In this document: positions 1 to 10,432 of the stretch, piece after piece | How positions within the stretch are numbered: position 1 is the first letter of the stretch | Layout of the letters: every line of letters begins with the position of its first letter | Origin: Bacteroidales bacterium | GTDB lineage: Bacteria > Bacteroidota > Bacteroidia > Bacteroidales > UBA10428 | DNA length: 50,951 nt | Reading direction: 5' to 3' | Assembly (NCBI GenBank): GCA_016935355.1 | Contig: JAFGRC010000051.1 | Span: forward strand, 1-50,951 | The notes under the pieces: generated by a model | Database searches by the model: none | What the model saw: the letters and a program-made list of their open reading frames with translations, nothing else | What the model was told of the DNA's origin: nothing | Made by a program: the position numbers and the translations under genes

Positions 1-87
1 ACCAAAGCAAAACCTGAAACGGCAGCCAAAGCCGAAACCGGTCCTGTGACCAAAGCAAAACCTGAAACGGCAGCCAAAGCCGAAACC
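1..87 (+). repeat. 48-bp in-frame tandem repeat (16 aa unit TKAKPETAAKAETGPV), about 1.8 copies visible
   Basis: Bases 1-39 are identical to 49-87; unit length 48 bp. Confidence 0.9.
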
Positions 88-786
88 CGAACGGGATCCG
101 GATCCGGACCAAAAAAGGAATCTGAAGCCAGTCCGGAAACCAGGACTCACGGCAGATCAGGAATTGATCACAGGTCAGGGCAAAGGGATTATGCAGTATC
201 GTCATTATCTTCACAGAGTGCCAGGACTGCACTTCACACGGAAACGGCAAAGACCCCACCTTCACGTAAAAGCAGAAAAGTTGGCTATACCAATCAGTTG
301 CTGATCTGGATCGTGATCATACTGTTTGTGAACATTATCATACTTGCCTGGTTCTTATACCGTGATGATATCAGGCAAATTTTTAAGAAAGGACAGGAAA
401 CAGTCTTGGTATCGGATACTCTGGACATAGCCGAGCCTGTAAGTTCGGCTTTTGAAATGACGGAGGATGTTTCGGAACCTGTTGTTGAAGAGGTTCCCGC
501 AATAGAAGAAGCCGCTCCTATGGAAGTGCCTGTTACAGCAGACGCGCAGACACTGGCTGGTCAACCCAGATTTTATATCGTTGCGGGCTGTTTCAGTGAA
601 GAAGTCAATGCGGATGCACTGGTCAGATCTTTGCGAACAAAAGGTTTCAATGCTGAAAAGTTTGGCAGGATTGGAAACCTTCATGCAGTTTCTTACACTT
701 CGTTTAATAACAGGGCTGATGCCTTGAGGGAACTCGAAAGAATCCGCAAGGAAGAACAACCTGACGCCTGGATGACGAGGTTTTAA
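1..786 (+). CDS. SPOR-domain membrane protein (5' end outside window)
   Basis: Open frame continues to base 1 in the frame of ORF 46..786 (position 46 is only a GTG inside a repeat). TM segment LLIWIVIILFVNIIILAWFLY; C-terminal SPOR-like domain RFYIVAGCFSEEVNADALVRSLRTKGFNAEKFGRIGNLHAVSYTSFNNRADALREL. Confidence 0.85.
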   Translation, partial: TKAKPETAAKAETGPVTKAKPETAAKAETRTGSGSGPKKESEASPETRTHGRSGIDHRSGQRDYAVSSLSSQSARTALHTETAKTPPSRKSRKVGYTNQLLIWIVIILFVNIIILAWFLYRDDIRQIFKKGQETVLVSDTLDIAEPVSSAFEMTEDVSEPVVEEVPAIEEAAPMEVPVTADAQTLAGQPRFYIVAGCFSEEVNADALVRSLRTKGFNAEKFGRIGNLHAVSYTSFNNRADALRELERIRKEEQPDAWMTRF

Positions 787-804
787 CCATTAATGAATTG
801 GGAA

Positions 805-2217
805 TTAAGGGTGAGGGATGTGCGGTGTGTCAGGCATATCAAGTGTGCCAGGGGAGAGGAATTCCTTCAGTCCTTCAATCGGAAACTCCATTTGATCACC
901 GGTCAGCATGTTCCGTAATGTAACGATGGATCGACTCATCTCGTTTTCGCCCACCAGTGCTACGAACGGAATGTTTCTTGCGGCTGCATAGGCAAGTTGT
1001 TTTTTCAGTTTGGCAGGATCGGGATATAGTTCTGCCTCAATTTCTGCATCGCGAAGTATTTCGAGTAGACCCAGGCAATGCAAGGCCTCTTTTTCACCGA
1101 AATTTACAAAAAGGACTTTGGAAGACATCAGGGTATCCTGCGGGAAAAGATCCAGCTGATGCATAACATCATATATACGGTCGGCACCAAATGAAATACC
1201 CACACCCGACAGTTGCTTCAGTCCAAAGATACCGGTGAGATCATCATACCGTCCGCCGGCACAAATGCTGCCAATTTTAACATCTGCAGCCGCAACCTCT
1301 ATGATGGCACCGGTATAATAGTTCAATCCGCGCGCCAAAGTCAGATCAAAATCAATTGCAGAAGTTACCTGTATTTTACGGCAGTAATTTAAAAGGGTGG
1401 AAAGTTCTTCAATCCCTTTTATTCCGGCTTCTGTATCCTTAAGTATCGTTTTGAGCCACTGCAATTTCATGAGATCATTTTCTTCGTGAATGAACAGAAT
1501 TCGTTCCAGTTCCTGAATTGCTCCAGAATCTATACCTTTTTCTTTAAGTTCCTGATTTACGTTTTCCAGACCGGTTTTTTCGTACTTGTCAAGAGCGACC
1601 GTAATGTCGGTAATTCGATCGGGATAACCTATATATTCCGCAATACCTGCCAATATTTTGCGGTTGTTCAGCTTAATTTTCACCCTGATATGCAGCTTTT
1701 CAAATACTTCATCGGTTATTTTAATCAGGTCCAGTTCATTAAACAAAGAGTCGCTGCCGATAACATCTGCATCACACTGATAGAATTCCCGGTACCGGCC
1801 TTTCTGGGGCCTGTCGGCACGCCAAACGGGCTGGATCTGGTAACGTTTAAAGGGAAAGACGATATCATGCTGATGCTGAACAACATAACGTGCAAAAGGA
1901 ACAGTCAGGTCATAACGCAAACCTTTTTCTGAAATGTTAAGTGAGAATGAATTTGAATCATTGGCATGGAAGGCGTTTTGCCTCATCCCTGCAAGAAAAT
2001 CACCCGAGTTCAGTATTTTGAACAGTAGCTTGTCCCCTTCTTCACCATACTTGCCCAGCAGGGTATCCAGGTTTTCCATAGCCGGTGTCTCGATGCGGAC
2101 ATATCCGTATTTTTCAAAAACATTGCTTATGGTATTGAAAATGAGATTCCGCCTGGCGGTTTCAACAGGACCAAAATCACGTGTTCCTTTAGGTATACCT
2201 GGTTTTTGAATACTCAT
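805..2217 (-). CDS. hisS: Histidyl-tRNA synthetase
   Basis: Class II motifs: [68 protein letters not shown]. Confidence 0.97.
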   Translation of the reverse strand: MSIQKPGIPKGTRDFGPVETARRNLIFNTISNVFEKYGYVRIETPAMENLDTLLGKYGEEGDKLLFKILNSGDFLAGMRQNAFHANDSNSFSLNISEKGLRYDLTVPFARYVVQHQHDIVFPFKRYQIQPVWRADRPQKGRYREFYQCDADVIGSDSLFNELDLIKITDEVFEKLHIRVKIKLNNRKILAGIAEYIGYPDRITDITVALDKYEKTGLENVNQELKEKGIDSGAIQELERILFIHEENDLMKLQWLKTILKDTEAGIKGIEELSTLLNYCRKIQVTSAIDFDLTLARGLNYYTGAIIEVAAADVKIGSICAGGRYDDLTGIFGLKQLSGVGISFGADRIYDVMHQLDLFPQDTLMSSKVLFVNFGEKEALHCLGLLEILRDAEIEAELYPDPAKLKKQLAYAAARNIPFVALVGENEMSRSIVTLRNMLTGDQMEFPIEGLKEFLSPGTLDMPDTPHIPHP

Positions 2218-2430
2218 GATGACAATGCTTAATATTAAGGTAAAAATATAAATAGATATCTGATTCTGTTATAAATGTGGTCAATTTGTTCGTTGACAAT
2301 TCTAAAAATGAATTTCCGGTAGTTACAATATGCTCATAAACGTACTCCAATGCATGATTATTAAAATACAGGTATTCTAAGGTTCACATAATTATCTTCG
2401 GAATTGAGATACCGGTGTTAATAATGAATT

Positions 2431-2461
2431 TTGGCTAATAATACGGAAATGTTTATATTCG
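2431..2461 (+). promoter_or_regulatory. Putative Bacteroidota promoter (-33 TTG, 20 bp spacer, -7 TATATTCG)
   Basis: TTG at 2431-2433 and TATATTCG at 2454-2461; one mismatch to the TAnnTTTG -7 consensus. Confidence 0.4.
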
Positions 2462-2631
2462 CGCCGAATCAAAGTTGTTGTTTTGGAATGCGTCGAATCC
2501 TGACATTACCGGAAGCGATGCTCCCGGTTTATATGGTCCGGTTTTATAAAAATGATCCGGAAATGTGGTTCATTATTTCTCATGAAACTACGAGGGATTA
2601 ACATTACCTATAAATTAAAAAAATCAAAAAC

Positions 2632-4161
2632 ATGAAAAAATTACTGATTCTGATCGTTGGTTTTGTATGCCTTACACCAATGGTATTTGGAGGTGGTATC
2701 GTTACCAACGCCAATCAAAGTGCAACCTATGTCAGAATGCTGGCAAGAGATGCTTCAACAAGTATTGATGCCGTGTATTATAATCCGGCAGGCCTGATCA
2801 GACTGGACAATGGCTTTCATTTTTCACTCAACAACCAGACAATCTTCCAGAATAAAGACGTTACGGATGATTATCAGTTTCTGGCATCCTCACCGAAGAA
2901 ATTTCTGGGCGATGTGAAAGCTCCTGTTTTTCCCGGTTTTTATGCAGTCTGGAAAACCGGAAAACTGGCCGTTTCATTCGGATTTAATCCCATTGGCGGA
3001 GGCGGCGGAGCGGAATTTAAAGAAGGCCTGCCTTCCTTTGAAAGCAGTCTGGCAGATCTTGTACCAATTTTAAAAGAACGGCTGACACTCATGGATCTTA
3101 TGTTATCCCAGGATGCGCCTGCAGGCTACGGATTTGATCCGGATTTGAACAACATCACCGCATATGATGCCGATATATATTTCAAAGGCACTTCCATCTT
3201 TTTCGGTTATCAGGGTGGCCTGTCCTATAAGATAAACGAATTTCTGGGCGTATATGCCGGTTTGCGCTTTGTCACAGCTAAGAATACATATACAGGCCAT
3301 ATTCAGGACGTCATGATCAGTGCAGATCCTGCTGACGCCGATCCTGTGTACAATCTGCCCGCTGCCGGGGATTATACGCCCGGTGATTATCTGAGAGCTG
3401 CCGCTCAAGTATATAGTCTTCCTGGCGTTTATGTTACTCTTTTGAATGCATCTGCCGCCGAACTGGATGTGCTGACTGCAGATACCGAGGCGGATGTGGA
3501 AGAAACAGCGACCGGTTATACACCCATTCTCGGAGCAAATATTTCCCTCGGTAACGTGATAAACATCGGACTTAAATATGAATTCAAGACCGCGCTCGAC
3601 CTCACGACAACCGTAAATGACGGCAAGGATGCTTACGGAATGTTTGTACAGGATTCAACCGTTCACAGCGATATGCCAGCCATGCTTTCTGCGGGTGTTG
3701 GTGTTAAGGTTCTGCCCAATCTGCTGGCCACTGCAGGGTTCCACTATTATTTTGACAAAGGTGCAAACTATGGTAAAACTCTTGATGCAACCGGAGAACA
3801 GGTTAAAAATGACAAGGTCATTGATAAGAACTATTTTGAGATAGCTCTGGGACTTGAATACGGAATTACCGGGAAACTGGTCGTCAGCGGAGGCTATCTG
3901 CGTGCGCAAACCGGGGTGTCGGAAGATTACCAGACGGATCTGAGCTTCAGTCTGTCATCCAACACATTCGGGGCTGGTGTGGGATACAGGATCCTACCAA
4001 ACCTTATGGTCAATCTCGGCGCATCCTATACCATGTATCAGGAAGGGGAAAAGAACTACACCCATATCCTGAATACAACGATTCCTGCTGAAATACCGGT
4101 TACACAGTCTTATTACAAAGATGCTCTGGTTATCGGAGTAGGACTGGACCTCAGTTTCTGA
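2632..4161 (+). CDS. OmpP1/FadL/TodX-family outer membrane transporter
   Basis: Signal peptide; GGGIVTNANQSATYVRMLARDASTSIDAVYYNPAGLIRLDNGFHFSLNNQ; C-terminal beta-barrel ending VGLDLSF. Confidence 0.88.
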   Translation: MKKLLILIVGFVCLTPMVFGGGIVTNANQSATYVRMLARDASTSIDAVYYNPAGLIRLDNGFHFSLNNQTIFQNKDVTDDYQFLASSPKKFLGDVKAPVFPGFYAVWKTGKLAVSFGFNPIGGGGGAEFKEGLPSFESSLADLVPILKERLTLMDLMLSQDAPAGYGFDPDLNNITAYDADIYFKGTSIFFGYQGGLSYKINEFLGVYAGLRFVTAKNTYTGHIQDVMISADPADADPVYNLPAAGDYTPGDYLRAAAQVYSLPGVYVTLLNASAAELDVLTADTEADVEETATGYTPILGANISLGNVINIGLKYEFKTALDLTTTVNDGKDAYGMFVQDSTVHSDMPAMLSAGVGVKVLPNLLATAGFHYYFDKGANYGKTLDATGEQVKNDKVIDKNYFEIALGLEYGITGKLVVSGGYLRAQTGVSEDYQTDLSFSLSSNTFGAGVGYRILPNLMVNLGASYTMYQEGEKNYTHILNTTIPAEIPVTQSYYKDALVIGVGLDLSF

Positions 4162-4187
4162 ATCCAGGGAGGGAAAGGTCTGTTAAA

Positions 4188-4229
4188 GGTTATCAAAGGC
4201 CGGATGAAGGCTTTTGATAACCTTTTTTT
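4188..4229 (+). terminator. Intrinsic terminator downstream of the FadL-like gene
   Basis: GGTTATCAAAGGCC / GGCTTTTGATAACC stem followed by TTTTTTT. Confidence 0.85.
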
Positions 4230-4250
4230 ATGATTCCGAAGGTTACGGTT

Positions 4251-4296
4251 AAATAAAAAACTCAATCCGTTATCAGATCATGATCTCAGATTGAGT
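4251..4296 (-). terminator. Intrinsic terminator downstream of the RRM gene
   Basis: On the minus strand ACTCAATC...GATTGAGT, with the T-run from AAAAAA at 4256-4260; inner AGATCATGATCT palindrome. Confidence 0.6.
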
Positions 4297-4407
4297 CTCA
4301 GCTACAGGAAACTGATTCGTATTTCTGACCAGTTTCAGTTCAGTTTAACCACTACCTAACCAGGCAAAAGCTTCAACAAAGCAACAGTCGAGTTTATTTC
4401 AAAGAAC

Positions 4408-4686
4408 TCAGGATCTGTATCTGTTGTTTCTTCCCGAGTTATTTTCTTTCTCTCTGGCTTGATTTACGTTCACCTTCCGGCCTTTGATGTCGGTTCCGTT
4501 AAGGTTCTCGATGGCTTCTCTGGCTTCATCATCATTCACCATTTCAACAAAGCCAAAGCCTCTGCTTCTTCCGGAGACTTTATCAGTGATGATTTTAACA
4601 GCACTGACCTCACCATATTCTTCAAAGGCTTTTTTTAATTCATCTTCATTCAGGTCAAAATGAAGATTGCCTACATAAATGTTCAT
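4408..4686 (-). CDS. RRM-domain RNA-binding protein
   Basis: RNP2 NIYVGNLHFDL and RNP1 RGFGFVEM motifs; 92 aa. Confidence 0.95.
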   Translation of the reverse strand: MNIYVGNLHFDLNEDELKKAFEEYGEVSAVKIITDKVSGRSRGFGFVEMVNDDEAREAIENLNGTDIKGRKVNVNQAREKENNSGRNNRYRS

Positions 4687-4723
4687 AAAACAAAAAAATA
4701 AAGAAATAAATTAGTTATCACAG

Positions 4724-4731
4724 CAAAAGTA
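4724..4731 (-). promoter_or_regulatory. Putative -7 element TACTTTTG upstream of the RRM gene
   Basis: Perfect TAnnTTTG on the minus strand about 38 bp upstream of the start codon; -33 weak. Confidence 0.4.
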
Positions 4732-4891
4732 AATTAATTTATGTGATGTTAAAACAATTTGTGGTTTTTTATGATGTCAAATAATAATTGGTGTGGTTCG
4801 ATACGGATTCAAAACGGATCTTGTTATTGTTATTATTGTCTGATAAGGCGGAAATTGTATGTAAATCTTGAGCCTGTTGACTTTTCACTCG

Positions 4892-6250
4892 TCAGAACAG
4901 AAAATCGAAACCGATATAGAGTCCTTTGATGCCATCATCAGGATCCAACGCCCGTGCATAATCTATAGCAACCACAAAGTTCTGGTTCATAACAAAATGA
5001 AATCCGGCACCTGCTCCCAAATGAATTTTTTCTTCCGCACCCTTGTTCAGGTAGTGAACCGCTTCCGGGATGGTTGTCTCCGGCAGTTTGTAATTAGAAG
5101 TGACCATTCCGCCATCCAGAAATCCGCTTAAAGCAAGATATATGTTCTGGTTAAACACGACAGTCTGCAGGAATTTCCAGCGCAATTCCAGATTCCCGAA
5201 TAAGAAACCGTCACCAACAACCCTGTTCAGCAAAACACCCCTGATCGTTTTGGCTCCGCCCAGTCCGTCCCGTGTTCGTTCAGGAGCCGTATTATAAACG
5301 AAAGGAAGCATGTAATAGGGCATGTTACCGGTAAGTTTGGTCTGGTAGCTCAAACGGTAGGCAAAGGAAAATACTTCCGGGACCAGCGTAAAATATTGAC
5401 GGTGGGTTAAGGCAACACGGATATAAGCGTTCTCATCGTTGCCCAGAAATGATGGTGCCAGCATAAACTGTACATCAGTCCATATACCTTTCATGGGATT
5501 GGCCTCAATATCACGGGTGTCATATACCAGACCGGCTTTAATCAGTGTGGCGGTACCTCCGTCAGCCTGGCCTTCTTCAATAAAGCCCCATTCTACATAA
5601 CGATCATACAACAGTGCCGTATCGGGCAACAATTCACTTTCATCCTTATCCTTGTTCAGTTTGGCGATATCAACCGTCCCCGTCCTGATGCGGTTGTATT
5701 CAAATCCTGCAATCCATTTTAATGTGGGGTCTGAAATTTTCCCCTGAAAATCGGCTTTGATCCGCGTCAACTTGCGTTCCTGCCGGTAATACATACGGGA
5801 GATATAATCATCTGCTTCATCATTCTCGTAATCCGGATTATAATATGCACCATAACCATTAAATCCATAAAAATCTATTGCTTTTTCAGTTAAAAGACTG
5901 GCTTCACCGGTAACCCTGATACCCGGGATCAGGTATTCCGAATCGTACAAAAACTGGTTGATACCGCTGCCTTTTGTAGTCCGCGACCACTCAAAACCCA
6001 TATAATGTCTGTATTTCGGGTATATGGATCCGTCACCGTAATAATATAATTTTAAAGCTGCTCCATATTTGAAACCGATATCGGAATCATAAGCAACGAC
6101 TGGTAAGGGACCAAGATTCCAGCCTGTTTTTATTTTCTCAGTTTTTTCATCAGCATCAGCAGATTCTGACTGCGTCTGTGCCATAAGTTGTGCGGTGACC
6201 ATGGCCATGATCAGGGGAACGGGTAATAATTTTATCATAAAAGGATTCAT
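4892..6250 (-). CDS. BamA/TamA (D15, Omp85-like) outer membrane protein
   Basis: Signal peptide, barrel repeats, RTRDGLGGAKTIRGVLLNRVVGDGFLFGNLELRWKF, LHLGAGAGFHFVMNQNFVVAIDYARA, terminal Phe. Confidence 0.75.
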   Translation of the reverse strand: MNPFMIKLLPVPLIMAMVTAQLMAQTQSESADADEKTEKIKTGWNLGPLPVVAYDSDIGFKYGAALKLYYYGDGSIYPKYRHYMGFEWSRTTKGSGINQFLYDSEYLIPGIRVTGEASLLTEKAIDFYGFNGYGAYYNPDYENDEADDYISRMYYRQERKLTRIKADFQGKISDPTLKWIAGFEYNRIRTGTVDIAKLNKDKDESELLPDTALLYDRYVEWGFIEEGQADGGTATLIKAGLVYDTRDIEANPMKGIWTDVQFMLAPSFLGNDENAYIRVALTHRQYFTLVPEVFSFAYRLSYQTKLTGNMPYYMLPFVYNTAPERTRDGLGGAKTIRGVLLNRVVGDGFLFGNLELRWKFLQTVVFNQNIYLALSGFLDGGMVTSNYKLPETTIPEAVHYLNKGAEEKIHLGAGAGFHFVMNQNFVVAIDYARALDPDDGIKGLYIGFDFLF

Positions 6251-6363
6251 TTTCAGTTTAATATCATGCTTCTAAATTAATCTTTTTACTTGTTTATGAT
6301 ACAGGAAGGGAAAAATATTTTATTTCAGGAACCGGATTCTTTTTTCCACGACCGGATATATCC

Positions 6364-8841
6364 TTAAAAATCCAGCTCAACGATTGTGATCCCTGAGCCG
6401 CCAAGTTCAACATGTTCATCAGCGCATGAACGAACAATATCAACCGAGTTAAGGTAATCCCGGACAAGCTGCTTCAGTATTCCGTTTCCTTTTCCGTGCA
6501 GGATCCGCAAATTGCTGACACCGACGACCGTTGCATCATCGATGAAGTGTTTCACAATTTCCAGCGCTTCACTGCCGCGTTTGCCGCGAATGTCAATTTC
6601 AGGTTTGAAATTCAGCTTTCGCTGGCTGAGGTTCCATGCCTGCTCATGACTTCTGGCAGCGTAAGCGGAAAGATACTGATCCCTGTCCGCGGGATCAATC
6701 AGTTCAACCGAAGATTTTGCAAGAGTGGAGATCATGCTTTCACCAAAAGCCACCAGCAGGTTATCGCCCTTTACATCAATGACTTCTCCTGCCGCATCTT
6801 TTCCTGTTGGCCTTACCATATCACCAATACGGATATCCCGTTCACCCCTTGCTTCCGTTTCACTTTTTTCACGGACCGTATCCTTGCTGTATTTACTGTT
6901 GAATTTCTGGATGGTCTGCAGTTTTTCTCTTATGATTTGATCGTCACCGGCATTTTCCGGCAATGATTGTTTCCGGAAATCCTCCAGATTCTTCCGGGCT
7001 TCTTTCGTTTTTTCCTTGTCCGCCTGCGATTCACGGATGACGCGAATGGTTTTTTCAATTTCCCTGTTTGTTGCAGCCAGCAATTCTTCAACCTCACTTT
7101 TAGTCCGCTGCATCACTTCCTTTTTCAGTTTCTTCGTCTGCAGCAGCTCTTCTTCATATTGTTGCAGAATGCCGGTGAGACGCTTTTCAGCAATTCTGAT
7201 TTTGCTACGCTTGTCTTGCCAGTAATGCTTATCACGAATGATCTCCCTCAGATGCCTGTCGTATTTGATATGATCCTCGCCTGCTTTACCGGATGCCGAA
7301 TCCAGGATCTCTTCGGGAAGACCGATTTGCCGGGCTATGTCAATGGCAAAAGAACTGCCAGGCTTTCCGGTTTCAAGTATGAAGAGGGGTTTGATCCTGC
7401 CTGTGTCAAACAGCATGGCACCGTTAATGATTCCCGTGGCTGATGATGCAAAGTATTTCAGATTTGCATAATGCGTTGTAATCACGCCATAGGTGCCTTT
7501 TTGATTCAATGATTCCAGAATGGCTTCAGCTATCGCGCCACCGATTAACGGTTCAGTTCCTGCCCCAAACTCATCGATCAGGATCAGGCTTTCCGGTGAG
7601 GCATGACGCAGGAAATATTTCATGTTCAAAAGGTGCGAACTGTATGTGCTGAGATCGTTCTCAATGGATTGCTCATCTCCGATATCAATCAGGATATCCT
7701 TAAATATCCCGGTTTCGGAACTTTCCTTCATGGGTACAGGCAAGCCGCACTGAAGCATATACTGGAGCAAACCGACCGTCTGGAGGCATACCGATTTTCC
7801 TCCGGCATTGGGACCGGAAATGAGAAGGATCCTGTTCACACGGTCAAGGGAAATATCAAGCGGCACAACTTCCTTATTTTCTTTACTATGATATATCAGC
7901 AGCAAAGGATGCACTGCCTGTTTCCACATAAATCCCTGATCCTTTAACAATGCCGGTCTGCCGGCATTGATCTTCATGGAAAACAACGCTTTGGCCCTGA
8001 TAAAATCTATGGTTCCCAGGAAATGATATGCACGGATCAATTCGTCAATGTAAGGCCTGACAGCAGTAGTAAATGCCATCAGGATTTTGATGATCTCATG
8101 ATGTTCTGCTATTTCCAGTTCGCGGATATCGTTGTTCAGTTCAACTACCTCGGAAGGTTCAATATATGCTGTGCGTCCGGTTGCCGATTCGTCGTGTATG
8201 ATTCCGCCGATTCTTCTTTTGTTTGAAGCCGGTACCGGAATGACCTGCCTTCCGTTCCGGATGGAAACTGTAGTTTCCTTTTCAACCAGGCCGTCCCTTA
8301 TAGCGCTTTTTAACAGATTTTGAAGCAATTTTCCTGCAGATGCATGTTTGCGGGCAATTTCTTCCCTTATTTGTTTCAACTCTTTTGAAGCATTGTCTTT
8401 AATTGTCTCCTGCCTGGAAAGAATGGCATTGATCCGCTCCTCAATGTACGGGAAATATTTTATATCGCTGACCAGTTTTTTTAGCGTTGTGTATTTGTCG
8501 TCAGGAGTTTTCCTGAAGAATCGCAATACCGCTTTCAGGGTGTCAAGTGACCGCTTGAGCATGACCAGCTCATCGAGCTCCATATAAGTCCCATCGACTT
8601 TTGATTTCCGCAGGGCCGGTGTCGGATCATAATAATGATCCTCAGGAAAGTCCTGCTCAAAAAGGCATATTTCTTTGAATTCGGCTGTCTGGTCAAGCTT
8701 TTCCCTGATGGTATCAAAATGATCCGTAAATGCCATTGCGTCAACCTGTTCTCTTCCCAGGTTAAACATACAGTGCTCCCTGACCAGGTTCCGGATCTGG
8801 TCAAAGCCGGTTTTTTGCTCAAACGTTGCCGGATAGATCAC
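6364..8841 (-). CDS. mutS2: Endonuclease MutS2
   Basis: Walker A SGPNAGGKSVCLQTVGL; LILIDEFGAGTEP; C-terminal Smr domain IDIRGKRGSEAL...LRILHGKGNGILKQLVRDYL. Confidence 0.96.
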   Translation of the reverse strand: MIYPATFEQKTGFDQIRNLVREHCMFNLGREQVDAMAFTDHFDTIREKLDQTAEFKEICLFEQDFPEDHYYDPTPALRKSKVDGTYMELDELVMLKRSLDTLKAVLRFFRKTPDDKYTTLKKLVSDIKYFPYIEERINAILSRQETIKDNASKELKQIREEIARKHASAGKLLQNLLKSAIRDGLVEKETTVSIRNGRQVIPVPASNKRRIGGIIHDESATGRTAYIEPSEVVELNNDIRELEIAEHHEIIKILMAFTTAVRPYIDELIRAYHFLGTIDFIRAKALFSMKINAGRPALLKDQGFMWKQAVHPLLLIYHSKENKEVVPLDISLDRVNRILLISGPNAGGKSVCLQTVGLLQYMLQCGLPVPMKESSETGIFKDILIDIGDEQSIENDLSTYSSHLLNMKYFLRHASPESLILIDEFGAGTEPLIGGAIAEAILESLNQKGTYGVITTHYANLKYFASSATGIINGAMLFDTGRIKPLFILETGKPGSSFAIDIARQIGLPEEILDSASGKAGEDHIKYDRHLREIIRDKHYWQDKRSKIRIAEKRLTGILQQYEEELLQTKKLKKEVMQRTKSEVEELLAATNREIEKTIRVIRESQADKEKTKEARKNLEDFRKQSLPENAGDDQIIREKLQTIQKFNSKYSKDTVREKSETEARGERDIRIGDMVRPTGKDAAGEVIDVKGDNLLVAFGESMISTLAKSSVELIDPADRDQYLSAYAARSHEQAWNLSQRKLNFKPEIDIRGKRGSEALEIVKHFIDDATVVGVSNLRILHGKGNGILKQLVRDYLNSVDIVRSCADEHVELGGSGITIVELDF

Positions 8842-8928
8842 TTTTAAAGGTTTTCACCGGCTAAATTAATACCAATATGCAAAACAAAGGGCAAAATCAC
8901 TGAAAAGAATCATTACGGAGAAATGATA

Positions 8929-8936
8929 TATCTTTG
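8929..8936 (+). promoter_or_regulatory. Putative -7 element TATCTTTG upstream of the miaB-like gene
   Basis: Perfect TAnnTTTG 33 bp upstream of ATG 8969; no clear -33. Confidence 0.4.
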
Positions 8937-8968
8937 CGCTTGAATTTTTTAAGTCCGACACATAACGC

Positions 8969-10432
8969 ATGCATTCGAAATACCATATAGTTGTGCTGGG
9001 ATGCCAGATGAACAAATCAGATGGAGAACGCGCAAGGACGGTTATTGAGGACATGGGCTACATCTGGACCTTTAATGAGGAGGAAGCAAACCTGCTGGGC
9101 ATACTTGCGTGCAGTGTCAGACAGAAATCGATCGACAAGGTATATTCAAGGATCCGGAAGTGGAATGAATGGAAGAACAACAAAAATCTGATTACATTTA
9201 TTTCTGGATGTGTTTTGCCTGCTGATCAGAAGAAGTTCCTGAAGTTGTTTGATCTGCTGTTTCCCATAACCGAGCTGCCACGGCTTCCCGATATGATACA
9301 CCAGTATGGAGTTGTGACACCCGCTGCACATAAGGCCATCAATCCATTAACGCTCCTGGATGGAAAGCAAAAAGATGATGAAGGATCAGAAGTGGTATCA
9401 GGACATGTGACCGGTTCATGGCCTTACATCTCAAAACCCGATATAAGGATCAGGGATTTCTGGATGCTGAAACCTTCCTATATTTCCAGCTTCGAAGCGT
9501 ATATACCCATTCAGAACGGATGTGATAAATTCTGCACATTTTGTGCCGTGCCTTATACAAGGGGACGGGAAATATCACGTCCTTCGGCTGAAATACTGGA
9601 TGAACTGAAACGGCTGGCAGAAGGCGGATACAAATTGATAACGCTGCTTGGACAAAATGTGAATTCATACGGACTCGACCGGAACGGTCGGGAAATCAGC
9701 TTTGCCTGTTTGCTGAAGATGATTGGCGAGTACGGAAAACAATCGGGCAGAAAGTTCTGGGTTTACTTTACATCCCCTCATCCGTGTGATATGAATGAGG
9801 AAGTCATTCATACCATCGCTTCATATGAATGCCTGGCAAAACAAATTCATCTTCCGTTGCAGTCGGGTGATGATCAGATACTGAAACGGATGAACCGCAG
9901 GCACAACCTGGCGGATTACCTGAGCATAACGGAAAGCCTCAGGAGACATTTACCGGCAGCAACACTGTTTACGGATATTATTGTCGGTTTTAGCGGAGAA
10001 ACACCGGAACAGTTTGAGAACACACGCAGGGCAATGGAAAGAATAAAATTCAACATGGCTTATATCGCTGTATATTCTCCGAGACCGGGTGCAGCAAGTG
10101 CTGCATGGGAGGATGATATTCCCGTGCATGAAAAAAAGCAAAGGCTGCACATTCTGACGGATGAACTGATGCGGCATTCCCATGAATATAACAAAAAGCT
10201 TATCGGACAAAAGGTACAGATCCTGGCAACAGGTCCCGACAGGAAAAAGGGCTATCTGTCAGGAATAACTGAAGGGCGCATTATCGTTCGCTTTCCATCG
10301 GATGGCCATGTCAGAACAGGGGATTTTGCGTGGCTAAGGATTACCGGTGCTTCAGCTTTATCCATTGAAGGTGAATTGACGGAGGAATATATACCGGCAG
10401 TTGTTTATGATGAGAAGGAGGATTGCATTTAA
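8969..10432 (+). CDS. miaB: MiaB-family tRNA methylthiotransferase (radical SAM, divergent N-terminal domain)
   Basis: Three N-terminal Cys (GCQMNKSD, ACSVRQ, SGCVLP); radical SAM motif GCDKFCTFCAVPYTRGREISRP; TRAM-like C-terminus. Confidence 0.85.
   Translation: MHSKYHIVVLGCQMNKSDGERARTVIEDMGYIWTFNEEEANLLGILACSVRQKSIDKVYSRIRKWNEWKNNKNLITFISGCVLPADQKKFLKLFDLLFPITELPRLPDMIHQYGVVTPAAHKAINPLTLLDGKQKDDEGSEVVSGHVTGSWPYISKPDIRIRDFWMLKPSYISSFEAYIPIQNGCDKFCTFCAVPYTRGREISRPSAEILDELKRLAEGGYKLITLLGQNVNSYGLDRNGREISFACLLKMIGEYGKQSGRKFWVYFTSPHPCDMNEEVIHTIASYECLAKQIHLPLQSGDDQILKRMNRRHNLADYLSITESLRRHLPAATLFTDIIVGFSGETPEQFENTRRAMERIKFNMAYIAVYSPRPGAASAAWEDDIPVHEKKQRLHILTDELMRHSHEYNKKLIGQKVQILATGPDRKKGYLSGITEGRIIVRFPSDGHVRTGDFAWLRITGASALSIEGELTEEYIPAVVYDEKEDCI

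Noticed and set aside
355-759. Minus-strand 134-aa ORF
   Set aside because: Antisense to the SPOR gene; no recognisable domain; shadow ORF.
6496-7443. Plus-strand ORFs of 156 and 158 aa
   Set aside because: Lie fully opposite mutS2; Phe/Cys-rich composition typical of shadow frames.
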